Source of the DNA: Diaminobutyricibacter sp. McL0608 | GTDB lineage: Bacteria > Actinomycetota > Actinomycetes > Actinomycetales > Microbacteriaceae | Direction: 5' to 3' | Assembly: GCF_039613825.1 (NCBI RefSeq) | Contig: NZ_CP154826.1 | Coordinates: forward strand, 1,054,001-1,118,000 | DNA: 64,000 nt | Shown: in pieces, positions 1 to 8,600 of the stretch | How positions within the stretch are numbered: position 1 is the stretch's first letter | Layout of the letters: every line of letters begins with the position of its first letter | Translations under genes and position numbers: made by a program | Notes under the pieces: generated by a model | Seen by the model: only the letters and a program-made list of their open reading frames with translations | What the model was told of the DNA's origin: nothing | The model's database searches: none

Positions 1-265
1 CGACGGTCGACACGTCCCGCAGGATCGCGGGGTTGAACTGGATGTCCTCGAACGCCTGGCGTGCACGGGCGAGCGAGATCTCGGCTTCGGCGGCACCCTC
101 GGTGTAGTCGAATGCGGCCTTGGGAGTCCTGCGCTTCGCGATGGCGCGCAGGTCGGCGATGGTGAGCGCAGCATCCAGGCGCCGCTTCTTGCCGTCGAAC
201 TCCGGCTTCTTGAATTTCATCAGAGGAGCGAGATCGCGGGGGCGTGGGATTCGGCGTTCAACCAT
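1..265 (-). CDS. lldD: Alpha-hydroxy-acid oxidase / L-lactate dehydrogenase, FMN-dependent (5' part only)
   Basis: N-terminal 88 residues of a protein that runs off the left edge. The reading ([20 protein letters not shown], then [20 protein letters not shown] and TEGAAEAE) matches the start of FMN-dependent alpha-hydroxy-acid dehydrogenases (LldD, lactate oxidase, glycolate oxidase), which oxidise L-lactate or a related 2-hydroxy acid to the keto acid. The Y-x-x-G-A-A segment is the conserved flavin-site entry of that family. The ATG at 265 overlaps the stop of the upstream GntR regulator by 8 nt, so the two are almost certainly translationally coupled and form an lldR-lldD-type operon. The exact substrate cannot be set from this fragment. 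Confidence 0.85.
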   Translation of the reverse strand, partial: MVERRIPRPRDLAPLMKFKKPEFDGKKRRLDAALTIADLRAIAKRRTPKAAFDYTEGAAEAEISLARARQAFEDIQFNPAILRDVSTV

Positions 266-1079
266 GATGGATGTTCCTGTCTGGGTACGGTGCGGTGGCG
301 TAGTCGGTCGCAGTGGAGTGGTTCGGGGTGGATGCGATGATCGGGGTCAGGCGGGAGTCGCGGTAGTAGCCGCTGATGTGGTCGTGGACGATGGTCCTGG
401 CGAGGTCGGCCTGACCGGCGTGGATGGCGGCCATGATGGTGCGGTGCTCGTCGCGCAGGCGGGAAGCCATGCCGTCCCAGTCGGGGAGCCGTTCGGCGCC
501 GGCACGGACGTAGCCCTCGATGGAGCTGCGCAGCCCGGCCATCATCGCCGACACGACCTGGTTGTCGGCGGCGACGGCGAGCGCGAGATGGAACTGCGCG
601 TCGAGCACGAGGAATTCCTCGGGGGTGAGAGAGGGCGCATCCATGGCATCGAGGAGCTCGATGGCCTCGCTGAGGTCACGCGTACTTGCGTCCGATCCGG
701 TCGCCCGCCTGCCGGGGAGAGCGAGTTCGGCGAGTTCGGAGACGACCGCGGTCTCGAGGAGGAGTCGGGTACGCACGACGTCGGCGACGGGGAAGCCGCT
801 CGCTGCGACCTGCAGCCGCATGAGGGCCTGCATGCCGCCGTTCGGCCGGGCGACGATGATCGCACCGGAGCTCGGCCCGGAGCCGGTCTGCGTGCGGATG
901 AGGCCCATGACCTCGAGTACCCGGACTGCTTCGCGCACGCTGGAACGGCCGACATCGAGTTCGCCCGCGAGCGCACGCTCCGGGGGAAGATGGTCTCCCG
1001 GCTGGAGGCGGCCTTCGACGAGCTGGGTCTCGATGTGGGAGAGGACCAGCTCCCAGGCGCGGCGGTCGGCGACGGTCAT
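258..1079 (-). CDS. GntR-family regulator, FadR/LldR subfamily (FCD domain)
   Basis: 273-residue transcription factor. An N-terminal winged helix (about residues 8-75, with [20 protein letters not shown] as the recognition region) is followed by an all-helical FCD ligand domain (about 95-245), the FadR-subfamily layout. These proteins usually repress the adjacent catabolic gene until a small carboxylate such as lactate binds. The next gene on the same strand, overlapping by 8 nt, is an FMN-dependent 2-hydroxy-acid oxidase, so an LldR-like role is the best guess. A GAGGAAGG ribosome-binding site precedes the ATG. Two copies of the FadR-type half-palindrome TGGTnnnACCA lie just upstream at 1106-1133, consistent with autoregulation of the operon. 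Confidence 0.88.
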   Translation of the reverse strand: MTVADRRAWELVLSHIETQLVEGRLQPGDHLPPERALAGELDVGRSSVREAVRVLEVMGLIRTQTGSGPSSGAIIVARPNGGMQALMRLQVAASGFPVADVVRTRLLLETAVVSELAELALPGRRATGSDASTRDLSEAIELLDAMDAPSLTPEEFLVLDAQFHLALAVAADNQVVSAMMAGLRSSIEGYVRAGAERLPDWDGMASRLRDEHRTIMAAIHAGQADLARTIVHDHISGYYRDSRLTPIIASTPNHSTATDYATAPYPDRNIHHG

Positions 1080-1105
1080 GCTGCCTTCCTCACGCGAGTC
1101 GAGAT

Positions 1106-1133
1106 GTGGTCAGACCACATGTGGTCCGACCAC
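1106..1133. promoter_or_regulatory. Paired FadR/LldR-type operator
   Basis: Two near-identical palindromes, TGGTCAGACCA (1107-1117) and TGGTCCGACCA (1122-1132), sit 15 bp apart centre to centre, joined by CATG, 27 bp upstream of the GntR gene start. Each fits the TnGTnnnACnA operator known for FadR-subfamily regulators, and the outer bases extend the symmetry to 28 bp. The inference is that one regulator dimer binds each copy and that this is the control point of the regulator-oxidase operon. Confidence 0.8.
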
Positions 1134-1171
1134 AGACTAGCGCATTGCCGCGGGGCGGGCCACAGCGGCTC

Positions 1172-1993
1172 CTAGGTGCCGGCGGGAAGGATGCGCGTGA
1201 AGTGGTGGGGCACGCCCTGCCAGACAGTGGTGATCTCCACCGGTCGACCGGGCGCGGGCGCCTGGATGAGGACGCCGCCGCCGAGATAGAGGCCGATGTG
1301 CTCCTCGTCGTCGAACACGACCAGATCGCCCGGGCGCGCCTGCGATTCGTCGATGCGGGTGCCCACCGCATCCTGTGCACTCACCAGGTGGACCAGGGGG
1401 ATGCCGACCTCGGCATACGAGACCATCGTCAGTCCTGAGCAGTCGATGCCGTCGTGCGTCGTTCCGTCGAGCACGTACGGGTCGCCGAGGTAGGTGAGGG
1501 CTTTCGCGACGATCGTCTGTCGTGGGCCACCCACCTGGAGGGCCGCGGCGATGGCGTCGCCCGCTATGGCTCCAGCATCCCCACCCTGAGCCGACACGAT
1601 CCCGGCCAGCGCCGAGGCGACCGGATCGTCACGCTGCCCGAGGGGAGAGGTGACCGAACCGGACACGGTGAGCGCCTGGAGGTGTCGCTCGCCGGCGACG
1701 GCATTCGAGTCGGAGGTCGAGACGGTGCCGACCTGGTCGGCCGGGCGCGTGTCGACCGCCGCATTAGCGGGAAGAGCGAACATGAGGCTGCAGACGAGGC
1801 CGGCAGAGGCGGCGGAAGCGGTCAGCGCCGTGCTTCGACGCGCGGAACCCGGTTTGGAGGCGATCGGACTGGCGGACGCTTTCGTGGAGCGGAGTGCTGC
1901 GGTGGAGCGCCTGCGGGTGGAGGGGGTTGCGCGGTGTCGCTTGGCCGGGGTCGCGCGACGGCGCCCGTGGGCCGCGTTCTCTCTGTGCTGCAT
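1172..1993 (-). CDS. Secreted or membrane-anchored NlpC/P60 peptidoglycan peptidase
   Basis: 273 residues from ATG 1993; a TTG nine bases further upstream is an alternative. The N-terminus is long and very basic (about 75 residues rich in R, H, S, T), followed by a hydrophobic segment (SAASAGLVCSLMFALPANA) that looks like a signal sequence or anchor. The C-terminal third is an NlpC/P60 domain: catalytic Cys in DGIDCSGL (residue 185) and His in EEHIGLYLGG (residue 232). Such enzymes cleave stem peptides of peptidoglycan in cell separation. The region between has no domain I recognise. The long basic pre-signal extension is unusual for an exported enzyme. The gene stands alone, with 121 bp to its upstream neighbour. 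Confidence 0.85.
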   Translation of the reverse strand: MQHRENAAHGRRRATPAKRHRATPSTRRRSTAALRSTKASASPIASKPGSARRSTALTASAASAGLVCSLMFALPANAAVDTRPADQVGTVSTSDSNAVAGERHLQALTVSGSVTSPLGQRDDPVASALAGIVSAQGGDAGAIAGDAIAAALQVGGPRQTIVAKALTYLGDPYVLDGTTHDGIDCSGLTMVSYAEVGIPLVHLVSAQDAVGTRIDESQARPGDLVVFDDEEHIGLYLGGGVLIQAPAPGRPVEITTVWQGVPHHFTRILPAGT

Positions 1994-2123
1994 GTGCTCC
2001 AACTTGCTGACGTGTCGCTCCCCGGGGGACGCGGACGGCGTGCGCAGATCGGACGCAGACCGTCTACCACCCTAACGTGGGTCAGCTGGGCGACCTTCGA
2101 GGGCGCCGGTAGAGCCGGCTGGG

Positions 2124-3581
2124 TCAGGCAGTGCCCTCGTCCGGCAGCGCCCTCGGCCGGGCCATCTCGATGTCCTCGACGCGGCCATTCGGCATGGCGA
2201 GCCCCGCCGTGATCGTCAGGACGGCCGCGATCGCGACCGCGAGGAACACCGCACTGCCGGCGGATTCGACCGTGGCCGGGTCATGTTCCCCCTGGGACGA
2301 CGAGGCGATGATCGCGTTGGCGATCGCCCCGAAGATCGCCACGCCGACCGAACTTCCGATCGACCGGGCGAACAGGTTGGCGCCGGTGACGACTCCGCGC
2401 TCGTTCCAGGGGACGCTCGACTGGGCTGCGATGAGGGTCGGCGTCGCGACCAGCCCCATCCCCAGACCGACGATGAAGCAACTGACGGCCACGAGGGCGA
2501 CACTCGGGTGCGACGAAGTGAGGAAGAGGGAGACGGCCCCGATGATCGCGACACCCATGCCGAGCAGCGCGGTGTTGCGGAATCCGATGCGCAGGTAGAA
2601 GCGACCGGACAGGGAGGCGCTGATCGGCCATCCGATCGTGAGGGCCGCGACCGCGAGCCCGGCGACAACGGGGACGGCTCCGATCGACCCTTCGAGATAG
2701 GTCGGCACATAAGAGGTGAGTCCGATGAGCATCGCACCGACGCCGAGCGAGATCAGCGTCGTCGTCACCAGGAGCCGACGCGAGAAGATCCAGAGCGGGA
2801 GGACGGGTTCTGCCGCCCGCCGCTCGACCAGGACGAACGCGATGAGGAGGAGACCGCTGAGCACGAAGGCGCCGATGCTCTGCACCGAATTCCAGGCCCA
2901 GGCCTGACCGCCCTCGAGCACGGCAAGGATGAGCAGGGTCATCCCTGCCGTGAGCAATACCGCGCCGGCGTAGTCGATGCGGTGGCGCCGGGGCTCGATG
3001 CTCTCGTGGAAGTTCCGGATGATCATCCACCCGGCGATGAAGCACAGCGGGATGTTGACGAAGAAGATCCACCGCCACGACGTGAACTGGGAGAACACGC
3101 CTCCCAGCGTCGGTCCCACGACGGAGGAGATCGCCCAGACACTCGCAAGGTAGCCCTGAACCTTCGCGCGTTCCGCGACGGTGTAGATGTCGCCGGCGAT
3201 CGTGACGGCCATCGGCTGCACGGCTCCCGCACCGAGACCCTGGACGACGCGGAAAGCGATGAGTGCGGGCATGCTCCACGCGAAGCCGCAGAGGATCGAT
3301 CCGAGCAGGAACAGCGAGATCCCGATGAGGATGATCGGCTTGCGCCCGACCGTGTCGGCGAGCTTCGCGTAGACGGGAACGGAGGCGGCCTGCGCGAGGA
3401 GATACACGGAGAACAGCCACGGGAACTGCGAGAAGCCGCCGAGATCGGCGACGATCGAAGGGACGGCGGTCGCGAGGATCGTTGCATCGATGGCGACGAG
3501 CCCCGTCGTCAGCATGAGCGCGATCAGCACCGGCCCCCGCTCCGAACGGAACCCGACTCCTTCACGTACGGCGGTGGACAT
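2124..3581 (-). CDS. MFS drug exporter, DHA2 (EmrB/QacA) family
   Basis: 485 residues from the ATG at 3581 (MSTAVREG...). The reading frame stays open well upstream, but that part has the composition of non-coding sequence. The protein is hydrophobic throughout, with the 14-helix DHA2 pattern: an early D-A-T-I motif in helix 1 (GLVAIDATILATAVPSI), the motif-A loop KLADTVGRKP and the antiporter motif C region (SVVGPTLGGVFSQF). The family exports amphipathic drugs in exchange for protons. It is transcribed divergently from the ArsR-type regulator at 3705, with 123 bp between, so shared control is plausible though the substrate is unknown. Confidence 0.9.
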   Translation of the reverse strand: MSTAVREGVGFRSERGPVLIALMLTTGLVAIDATILATAVPSIVADLGGFSQFPWLFSVYLLAQAASVPVYAKLADTVGRKPIILIGISLFLLGSILCGFAWSMPALIAFRVVQGLGAGAVQPMAVTIAGDIYTVAERAKVQGYLASVWAISSVVGPTLGGVFSQFTSWRWIFFVNIPLCFIAGWMIIRNFHESIEPRRHRIDYAGAVLLTAGMTLLILAVLEGGQAWAWNSVQSIGAFVLSGLLLIAFVLVERRAAEPVLPLWIFSRRLLVTTTLISLGVGAMLIGLTSYVPTYLEGSIGAVPVVAGLAVAALTIGWPISASLSGRFYLRIGFRNTALLGMGVAIIGAVSLFLTSSHPSVALVAVSCFIVGLGMGLVATPTLIAAQSSVPWNERGVVTGANLFARSIGSSVGVAIFGAIANAIIASSSQGEHDPATVESAGSAVFLAVAIAAVLTITAGLAMPNGRVEDIEMARPRALPDEGTA

Positions 3582-3668
3582 GGGCCTCCTGGGCGGTTGC
3601 TTGCGAACGACGACTCTCAGAACAACGTACGCGTTCCGGCAGCATTCCCGCGGCGCGTGCGATCCGGG

Positions 3669-3717
3669 TTGCTCCTGTCCTTGAGCTGGTGCATAATGTG
3701 AAACATGTCTTTCACAT
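3669..3717 (+). promoter_or_regulatory. Leaderless promoter with overlapping dyad operator for the ArsR-type regulator
   Basis: TTGCTC (3669-3674), a 17-bp spacer and CATAAT (3692-3697) form a promoter whose expected start falls at or next to the ATG at 3705, so the transcript would be leaderless. A perfect 8-bp inverted repeat, ATGTGAAA (3696-3703) and TTTCACAT (3710-3717) with a 6-bp spacer, covers the -10, the start site and codons 1-4. This is a natural autoregulatory operator, extending into coding sequence. Confidence 0.7.
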
Positions 3718-4364
3718 CGGATGGCGAAGCCGGCCGGCCAGAGGTGCGCCGCGCGGTCACCGACGTGCGCGCGCTCCGCGCCCTCGCGCATCCGCTGCGC
3801 CTCGCGCTCCTCAACCACCTGATGACGTTCGGCGCCCAGACGGCCAGCCAGTGCGCCGAAGTGGTGGGCTCGACCGCCTCGAACTGCAGCTACCACCTCC
3901 GTTCGCTCGCGCGGTTCGGGCTCGTCGAATCGGTCGATCCGGTGGACGGCCGCGAGCGCCCTTGGCGGAGCACCGCGACCGGGCTTCAGTTCGGCGCGAC
4001 GGACGACCAGGCGACGACGCTCGGCGTCGACTCGGCCGAACGCCTGCTCGTCGAGAAGCAGATCGACGACGAAGCGAACCTGACCCGTCGTGCCGTCGCC
4101 CAGCGCGACGAGACCCCGGCCGGATGGCGCGACGCGATGATGCTCTCCGGGTACGCACTGCGCATGACCCCGGAAGAACTGCGGGCGCTCGGCGAGAAGC
4201 TGGATGCGCTGATCCGCCCCTACATCGGCCTCACCCGCACCGACGCCCCCGCCGACAGCGATGTGGTCGAACTGCGCCTGAACGCCTACCTGCACCCGGA
4301 TGCGCTGCGAACGGCGGCCGCGCAGGGCAGGAACACCCCCGCGACGAAGGACGACGAGCGATGA
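3705..4364 (+). CDS. ArsR-type winged-helix regulator
   Basis: 219 residues. An N-terminal winged helix-turn-helix (about 22-95: ALRALAHPLRLALLNHLMTF, then TASQCAEVVGSTASNCSYHL, then RFGLVE) is of the ArsR/HTH-20 type; I see no metal-binding Cys cluster, so sensing of a metal is not supported. The C-terminal 100 residues have no domain I recognise but occur in regulators paired with MFS genes. Its last codon overlaps the next gene as ATGA, so regulator and exporter are cotranslated. The start is fixed by the leaderless promoter at 3669-3697 and lies inside a perfect dyad, which suggests strong autorepression. Confidence 0.85.
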   Translation: MSFTSDGEAGRPEVRRAVTDVRALRALAHPLRLALLNHLMTFGAQTASQCAEVVGSTASNCSYHLRSLARFGLVESVDPVDGRERPWRSTATGLQFGATDDQATTLGVDSAERLLVEKQIDDEANLTRRAVAQRDETPAGWRDAMMLSGYALRMTPEELRALGEKLDALIRPYIGLTRTDAPADSDVVELRLNAYLHPDALRTAAAQGRNTPATKDDER

Positions 4365-5638
4365 CAGACACCCTCTCCGCGGCTCCGCGACTGCGCTCGC
4401 CGCTGCGCCAGCGCAACTTCGGCCTGGTCTGGGCCAGCAGCTTCGTCTCCGACGCCGGCGACTGGCTGCTGATGATCGCGCTGCCGCTCTTCGCCTTCGC
4501 CGTGACCGGCTCGGCGCTCGGCGCATCCACGGTCTTCCTGGCCGAGCTGATCCCGATGCTCGTGCTCGGCAGCTTCCTCGGGGTGCTCGTCGACCGCTGG
4601 GACCACCGCCGCACGATGATCGTCGTGAACCTGGTGCAGGGCGCCTTCCTTCTTCCTCTTCTCTTCGCGTCGGCCGAACACATCTGGATCGTCTACCTCG
4701 TCGCCGCGGTCGAGGCATGTCTCGCTGCGCTCTTCAACCCCGCGAAACAGGCGCTCGTCCCACGCCTGGTGGCGCCGGAACAACTCGGCACCGGCAACGC
4801 TCTCATGGCGGTGAGCGAGAACCTCGCGCGGCTGATCGGCTCGCCGCTCGGCGGCCTCGCCTTCGCGACCGTCGGCCTGCCCGGCGTGGTCATGGTGGAT
4901 GCCGCCACCTACATCGTCAGCGCCATCCTCGTCGCCCTGAGCCGCACGCTGCCTGCACGCGACGAGCCCGAGGACGGCCCGCTGCCGCGCATCCACTTCC
5001 TCCGCCAGTGGGTGGACGGGATCTCGACCATCCGCCGAACCCGTCCGCTCGGTGCGATCTCCGTCATCACCCTGCTCGGGCAGTTCTCGCAGGGCATCTT
5101 CCTCGTCCTCTTCATCGTCTACGTGGTGCAGCAGCTCGATGCGGGCGATACCGCGGTGGGGCTGCTGCGCGGTGTCCAGGCGATCGGGGGAGTGGCGGGT
5201 GGCCTGCTCGTGGGTGCGCTCATCCGCAGGTTCTCTCCCCAGACGCTGGTCGGCTGGGGCTACGTGGCCTTCGGTGCGATCTCAATGCTCACCTGGAATC
5301 TGTACGGGGTCACTACGGCGATCTGGGTGTACGTCGGGCTCTTCATCGTCGTGGGCATCCCGGCCGTGGCGACCTCGGCCGGCACGATCACGATCGTCCA
5401 GAAAGTGACGCCGCCGGATGCGCTGGGCCGTGTCATCGCCAGCTTCGGGACGCTCGGCGGGGCAGCGCAGGGCCTCGGGCTGCTCGCCGCAGGCCTTCTC
5501 GTCGAACACCTGGACGTGGTGGCCATCCTGAACGGCCAGGCGATCATCTACATCGTGTGCGGCCTCATCGGATTGATCTTCCTCGGCCGGGTCGGTGCGA
5601 GGGGGAGGGCCGGCTCGAGGGCCGATGCCGCCCAGTAG
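4361..5638 (+). CDS. MFS transporter of the enterobactin exporter/MFS_3 type
   Basis: 425 residues with 10-12 predicted hydrophobic helices. The N-terminus (RQRNFGLVWASSFVSDAGDW) and the motif-A loop (GVLVDRWDHRRTM) are typical of MFS_3 exporters such as EntS and macrolide efflux relatives. Start ATG at 4361 overlaps the stop of the ArsR-type gene (ATGA), so the pair forms a regulator-exporter operon. By analogy it would pump out the effector of that regulator, which is unknown. Confidence 0.88.
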   Translation: MTDTLSAAPRLRSPLRQRNFGLVWASSFVSDAGDWLLMIALPLFAFAVTGSALGASTVFLAELIPMLVLGSFLGVLVDRWDHRRTMIVVNLVQGAFLLPLLFASAEHIWIVYLVAAVEACLAALFNPAKQALVPRLVAPEQLGTGNALMAVSENLARLIGSPLGGLAFATVGLPGVVMVDAATYIVSAILVALSRTLPARDEPEDGPLPRIHFLRQWVDGISTIRRTRPLGAISVITLLGQFSQGIFLVLFIVYVVQQLDAGDTAVGLLRGVQAIGGVAGGLLVGALIRRFSPQTLVGWGYVAFGAISMLTWNLYGVTTAIWVYVGLFIVVGIPAVATSAGTITIVQKVTPPDALGRVIASFGTLGGAAQGLGLLAAGLLVEHLDVVAILNGQAIIYIVCGLIGLIFLGRVGARGRAGSRADAAQ

Positions 5639-5695
5639 CGCGAAACTCGCCCTGATTGCCGGGGAAATCCGCCGCCGGGCACGTATGGTGGCCGT

Positions 5696-8600
5696 GTGTG
5701 GCGACTCGACAGAAGACATGAGGACGACGACGTGACGTCGGATTCCCGGACCGGCGACGCCCTCAACCCCCGGAACTCCACCGAGCCTCACAAGCTGAGC
5801 CTCGGGGACCCGAGCGTGACCGCGGGTAACATCGCCGAACCGGTGTGGCGACGGTGGCGCGAGGAACTCGCGAATGTCGGCGGGCGCTCGCCGCTCCTCC
5901 ACTTCGACGACAGCGCCCGCACGCGCATCGAGCTGAGCTCGACCCATCCGGGCGGCCTCCCGCAGTTCATCACCGGCCAGAGCACGCTGCTGTCCAGCCT
6001 CATCCGCGACGAGCTCGCGCTGCGCAACGCCCGCCTCGCTGCCAATGCGATCACGTCTAAAGGGATCGAGCTGCGCTCGGTGCGCGGCATCGAGTCCGTC
6101 CACCTGGCGATCGGGCTCGCCCAGTGGCGGCACGGCGGCGACGAGTTCATGGCGCCGATCCTGCTGCGGCCCCTCGCGATCCGGCGCTACGGACGCGACT
6201 TCGAGCTGAAGCTCAAGGGGCAGCCGTTCCTCAACCCGGAGCTCGCACGCGCACTGTCCGAGCAGTTCCAGATCACGCTCGACGCTGACGCGTTCGTCGC
6301 GCTCGCGCTCACGAACGGCGTCTTCAAGCCCCAGCCCGTCATCGACCGGCTGCGCGGACTCACCTCCCACCTCGCTTGGTTCAACGTGCTGCCGCGCCTG
6401 GTGGTGTCGTCGTTCGCGGATGTGGCGAGCGGGATGCGCGCCGATGCCGACGATCTCGACAACCCGGTCCTCGACGCCCTCGCAGGCAACCCATCCGCCC
6501 GCCGCGCGATCGAGGAGGCGTACCGGCCGGTCGAGACGATCGGGCAGGACGAGCGCCCGCCAGCGACCGATACGCTGCTGCTCGACGCGGACGAAGAGCA
6601 GGAGAACGTCGTCGCGCAGATCGGCGCAGGAAACTCCCTCGTCGTGAAGACGCTGCCCGGCACCGGCGGAACCCAGACGATCGTCAACGCGATCGGAGTG
6701 CTCGTCGCCCAGCACAAGCGTGTGCTCGTGGTCAGCCCCCGGCGCTCCAGTCTCGACGACATCGCGCACCGGCTGACGCAGGTGGGGCTTCCTGGCCTGG
6801 CCGTCACCCCGCGCACCTTGCGCCGTGACGTCATCCAGTCGATCGGACGCAACGAGAAGGCGACGCAGCCGCGGGTGACCGAAGTCGACGACGCGCTCGT
6901 GCGGCTCCGCAAGGTCCTGCTCGACTACCGGCATGCGCTCGTGCGCCGCGACCCGGTGCTCGGTGTCTCGGTGCTCGACGCCATCCACGAACTGTCCCGT
7001 CTGGCGCTCCTTCCCACGCCGCCGTCGACGACCGCTCGCCTCGACCGGCTCTCGATCGAGCTGCTCGCGACCGACCGGTCGGATGCGGCGGATGCGCTCA
7101 TCAAAGCGGCCAGGCTCGGCGAGTTCCGCTACGGACCCAACGATTCGCCCTGGTACGGCGCGTCGTTCGTGACCACCGCTGAAGGCAACGCTGCGCACGA
7201 GCTCGCCAAGAAACTGAACCGCGCGGAGCTTCCGCGCCTGCTCGACCGGGCGAACACGCTGATCGGGCAGACGCGGATGCGCCCCTTCGAGTCGATCGCC
7301 GAGCTCGGCGTCTACCTGCGACTGCTTCTCGACGTGCGCGAGACACTCGACAAGTTCCAGCCCGCCGTCTACGACCGCTCGCTCGCCGAACTGATCGCCG
7401 CCACGTCGAACCGGCGGGATGCCCCCAACATGTCCGGCGCGAACCGGCGTCGCCTGCGCAAGCTGGCGCTCGAATACGTGCGCCCGGGCGTTCACGTCAC
7501 CGACCTCAACGAGAGCCTGCGCCGCATCCAGCAGCAGCGCATCCTCTGGCAGCGTTTCGCTGCGGCCGGCGTGGTTCCGGAGGTCCCGGTGGGGATCGCG
7601 GATGTCATGGTCGCCTACCAGCGGGTCGCCGAAGACCTGGCCCGGCTCGACATCCCGCTGCGGCGCGTCGGCACGCCGCACTCTCTGCCGGTCCTCCCGA
7701 TCTCCCAGCTGACGACGCAACTCGCGGGGCTCGCGGCCGACTCCGAAGTGCTCGCCAACCTGCAGGAGCGCACCGCGCTTCTCGTCTCGCTGCGCGACCG
7801 CAACCTGGACCCGCTGCTCTCCGACCTGTCGGAGCGCCATGTGCCGGAAAGCCAGGTGAGCGCGGAACTCGAGCTCGCCTGGTGGCAGTCGGTGCTGGAG
7901 ACACTGCTGGCGGGGGATCGCGCACTGCTCAACGCCAACACCGGTGTGCTCGACCGGCTCGAAGCAGACTTCCGCCTCGTCGATGAAGCACACGCGTCGG
8001 CCACCGGCCAGCAGTTGGCGTGGATGCTCGCCGAGACCTGGAAGATCGGCGTCGTCGACTGGCCGGACGAGGCCACCGCGCTGCGCCGCGTGCTGAAGGG
8101 TGAACGCACGACGGCCGAGACCCTCAACGCGGTCGCGCCGCACCTTGCGCGCGCGCTCGCACCGGTCTGGCTGGCGTCGCCGTATGAGGTCCCCGACATC
8201 ACCACAGACCTCGCCTTCGACGCCGTTCTCATCGTGGACGCGGGCGCCTCCAGCCTCGCCGAGAATGTCGGCGTCGTGCGACGCGCGCGTCAGATCGTCG
8301 CGTTCGGCGACCCGGTAACGCAGACGCCGTCGCCGTTCGAGATCGGGCTCCACGAACTGGCGGAGGAACCTGACGACCTCGATGTCGACGGGATGCACGC
8401 CGACTCGGCACTCGCCCAACTGAGCGAACTCCTTCCGGTCTTCACACTCACTCGCAGCTACCGCGCGGGCGGCGAGGACCTCGCAGACCTGGTCAACCGG
8501 CGCTTCTATGGCGGAAAGATCGACTCGCTGCCGTGGGCGGGCACCTATCTCGGGCACGGCAGCCTCACCCTCAACTACGTCGAGGGCGGGCATGGCATGC

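Noticed and set aside
1994-2123. c-di-AMP (ydaO-type) riboswitch before the NlpC/P60 gene
   Set aside because: Such riboswitches often precede actinobacterial cell-wall peptidases, but I could not find the conserved core sequences in this 130-bp gap.
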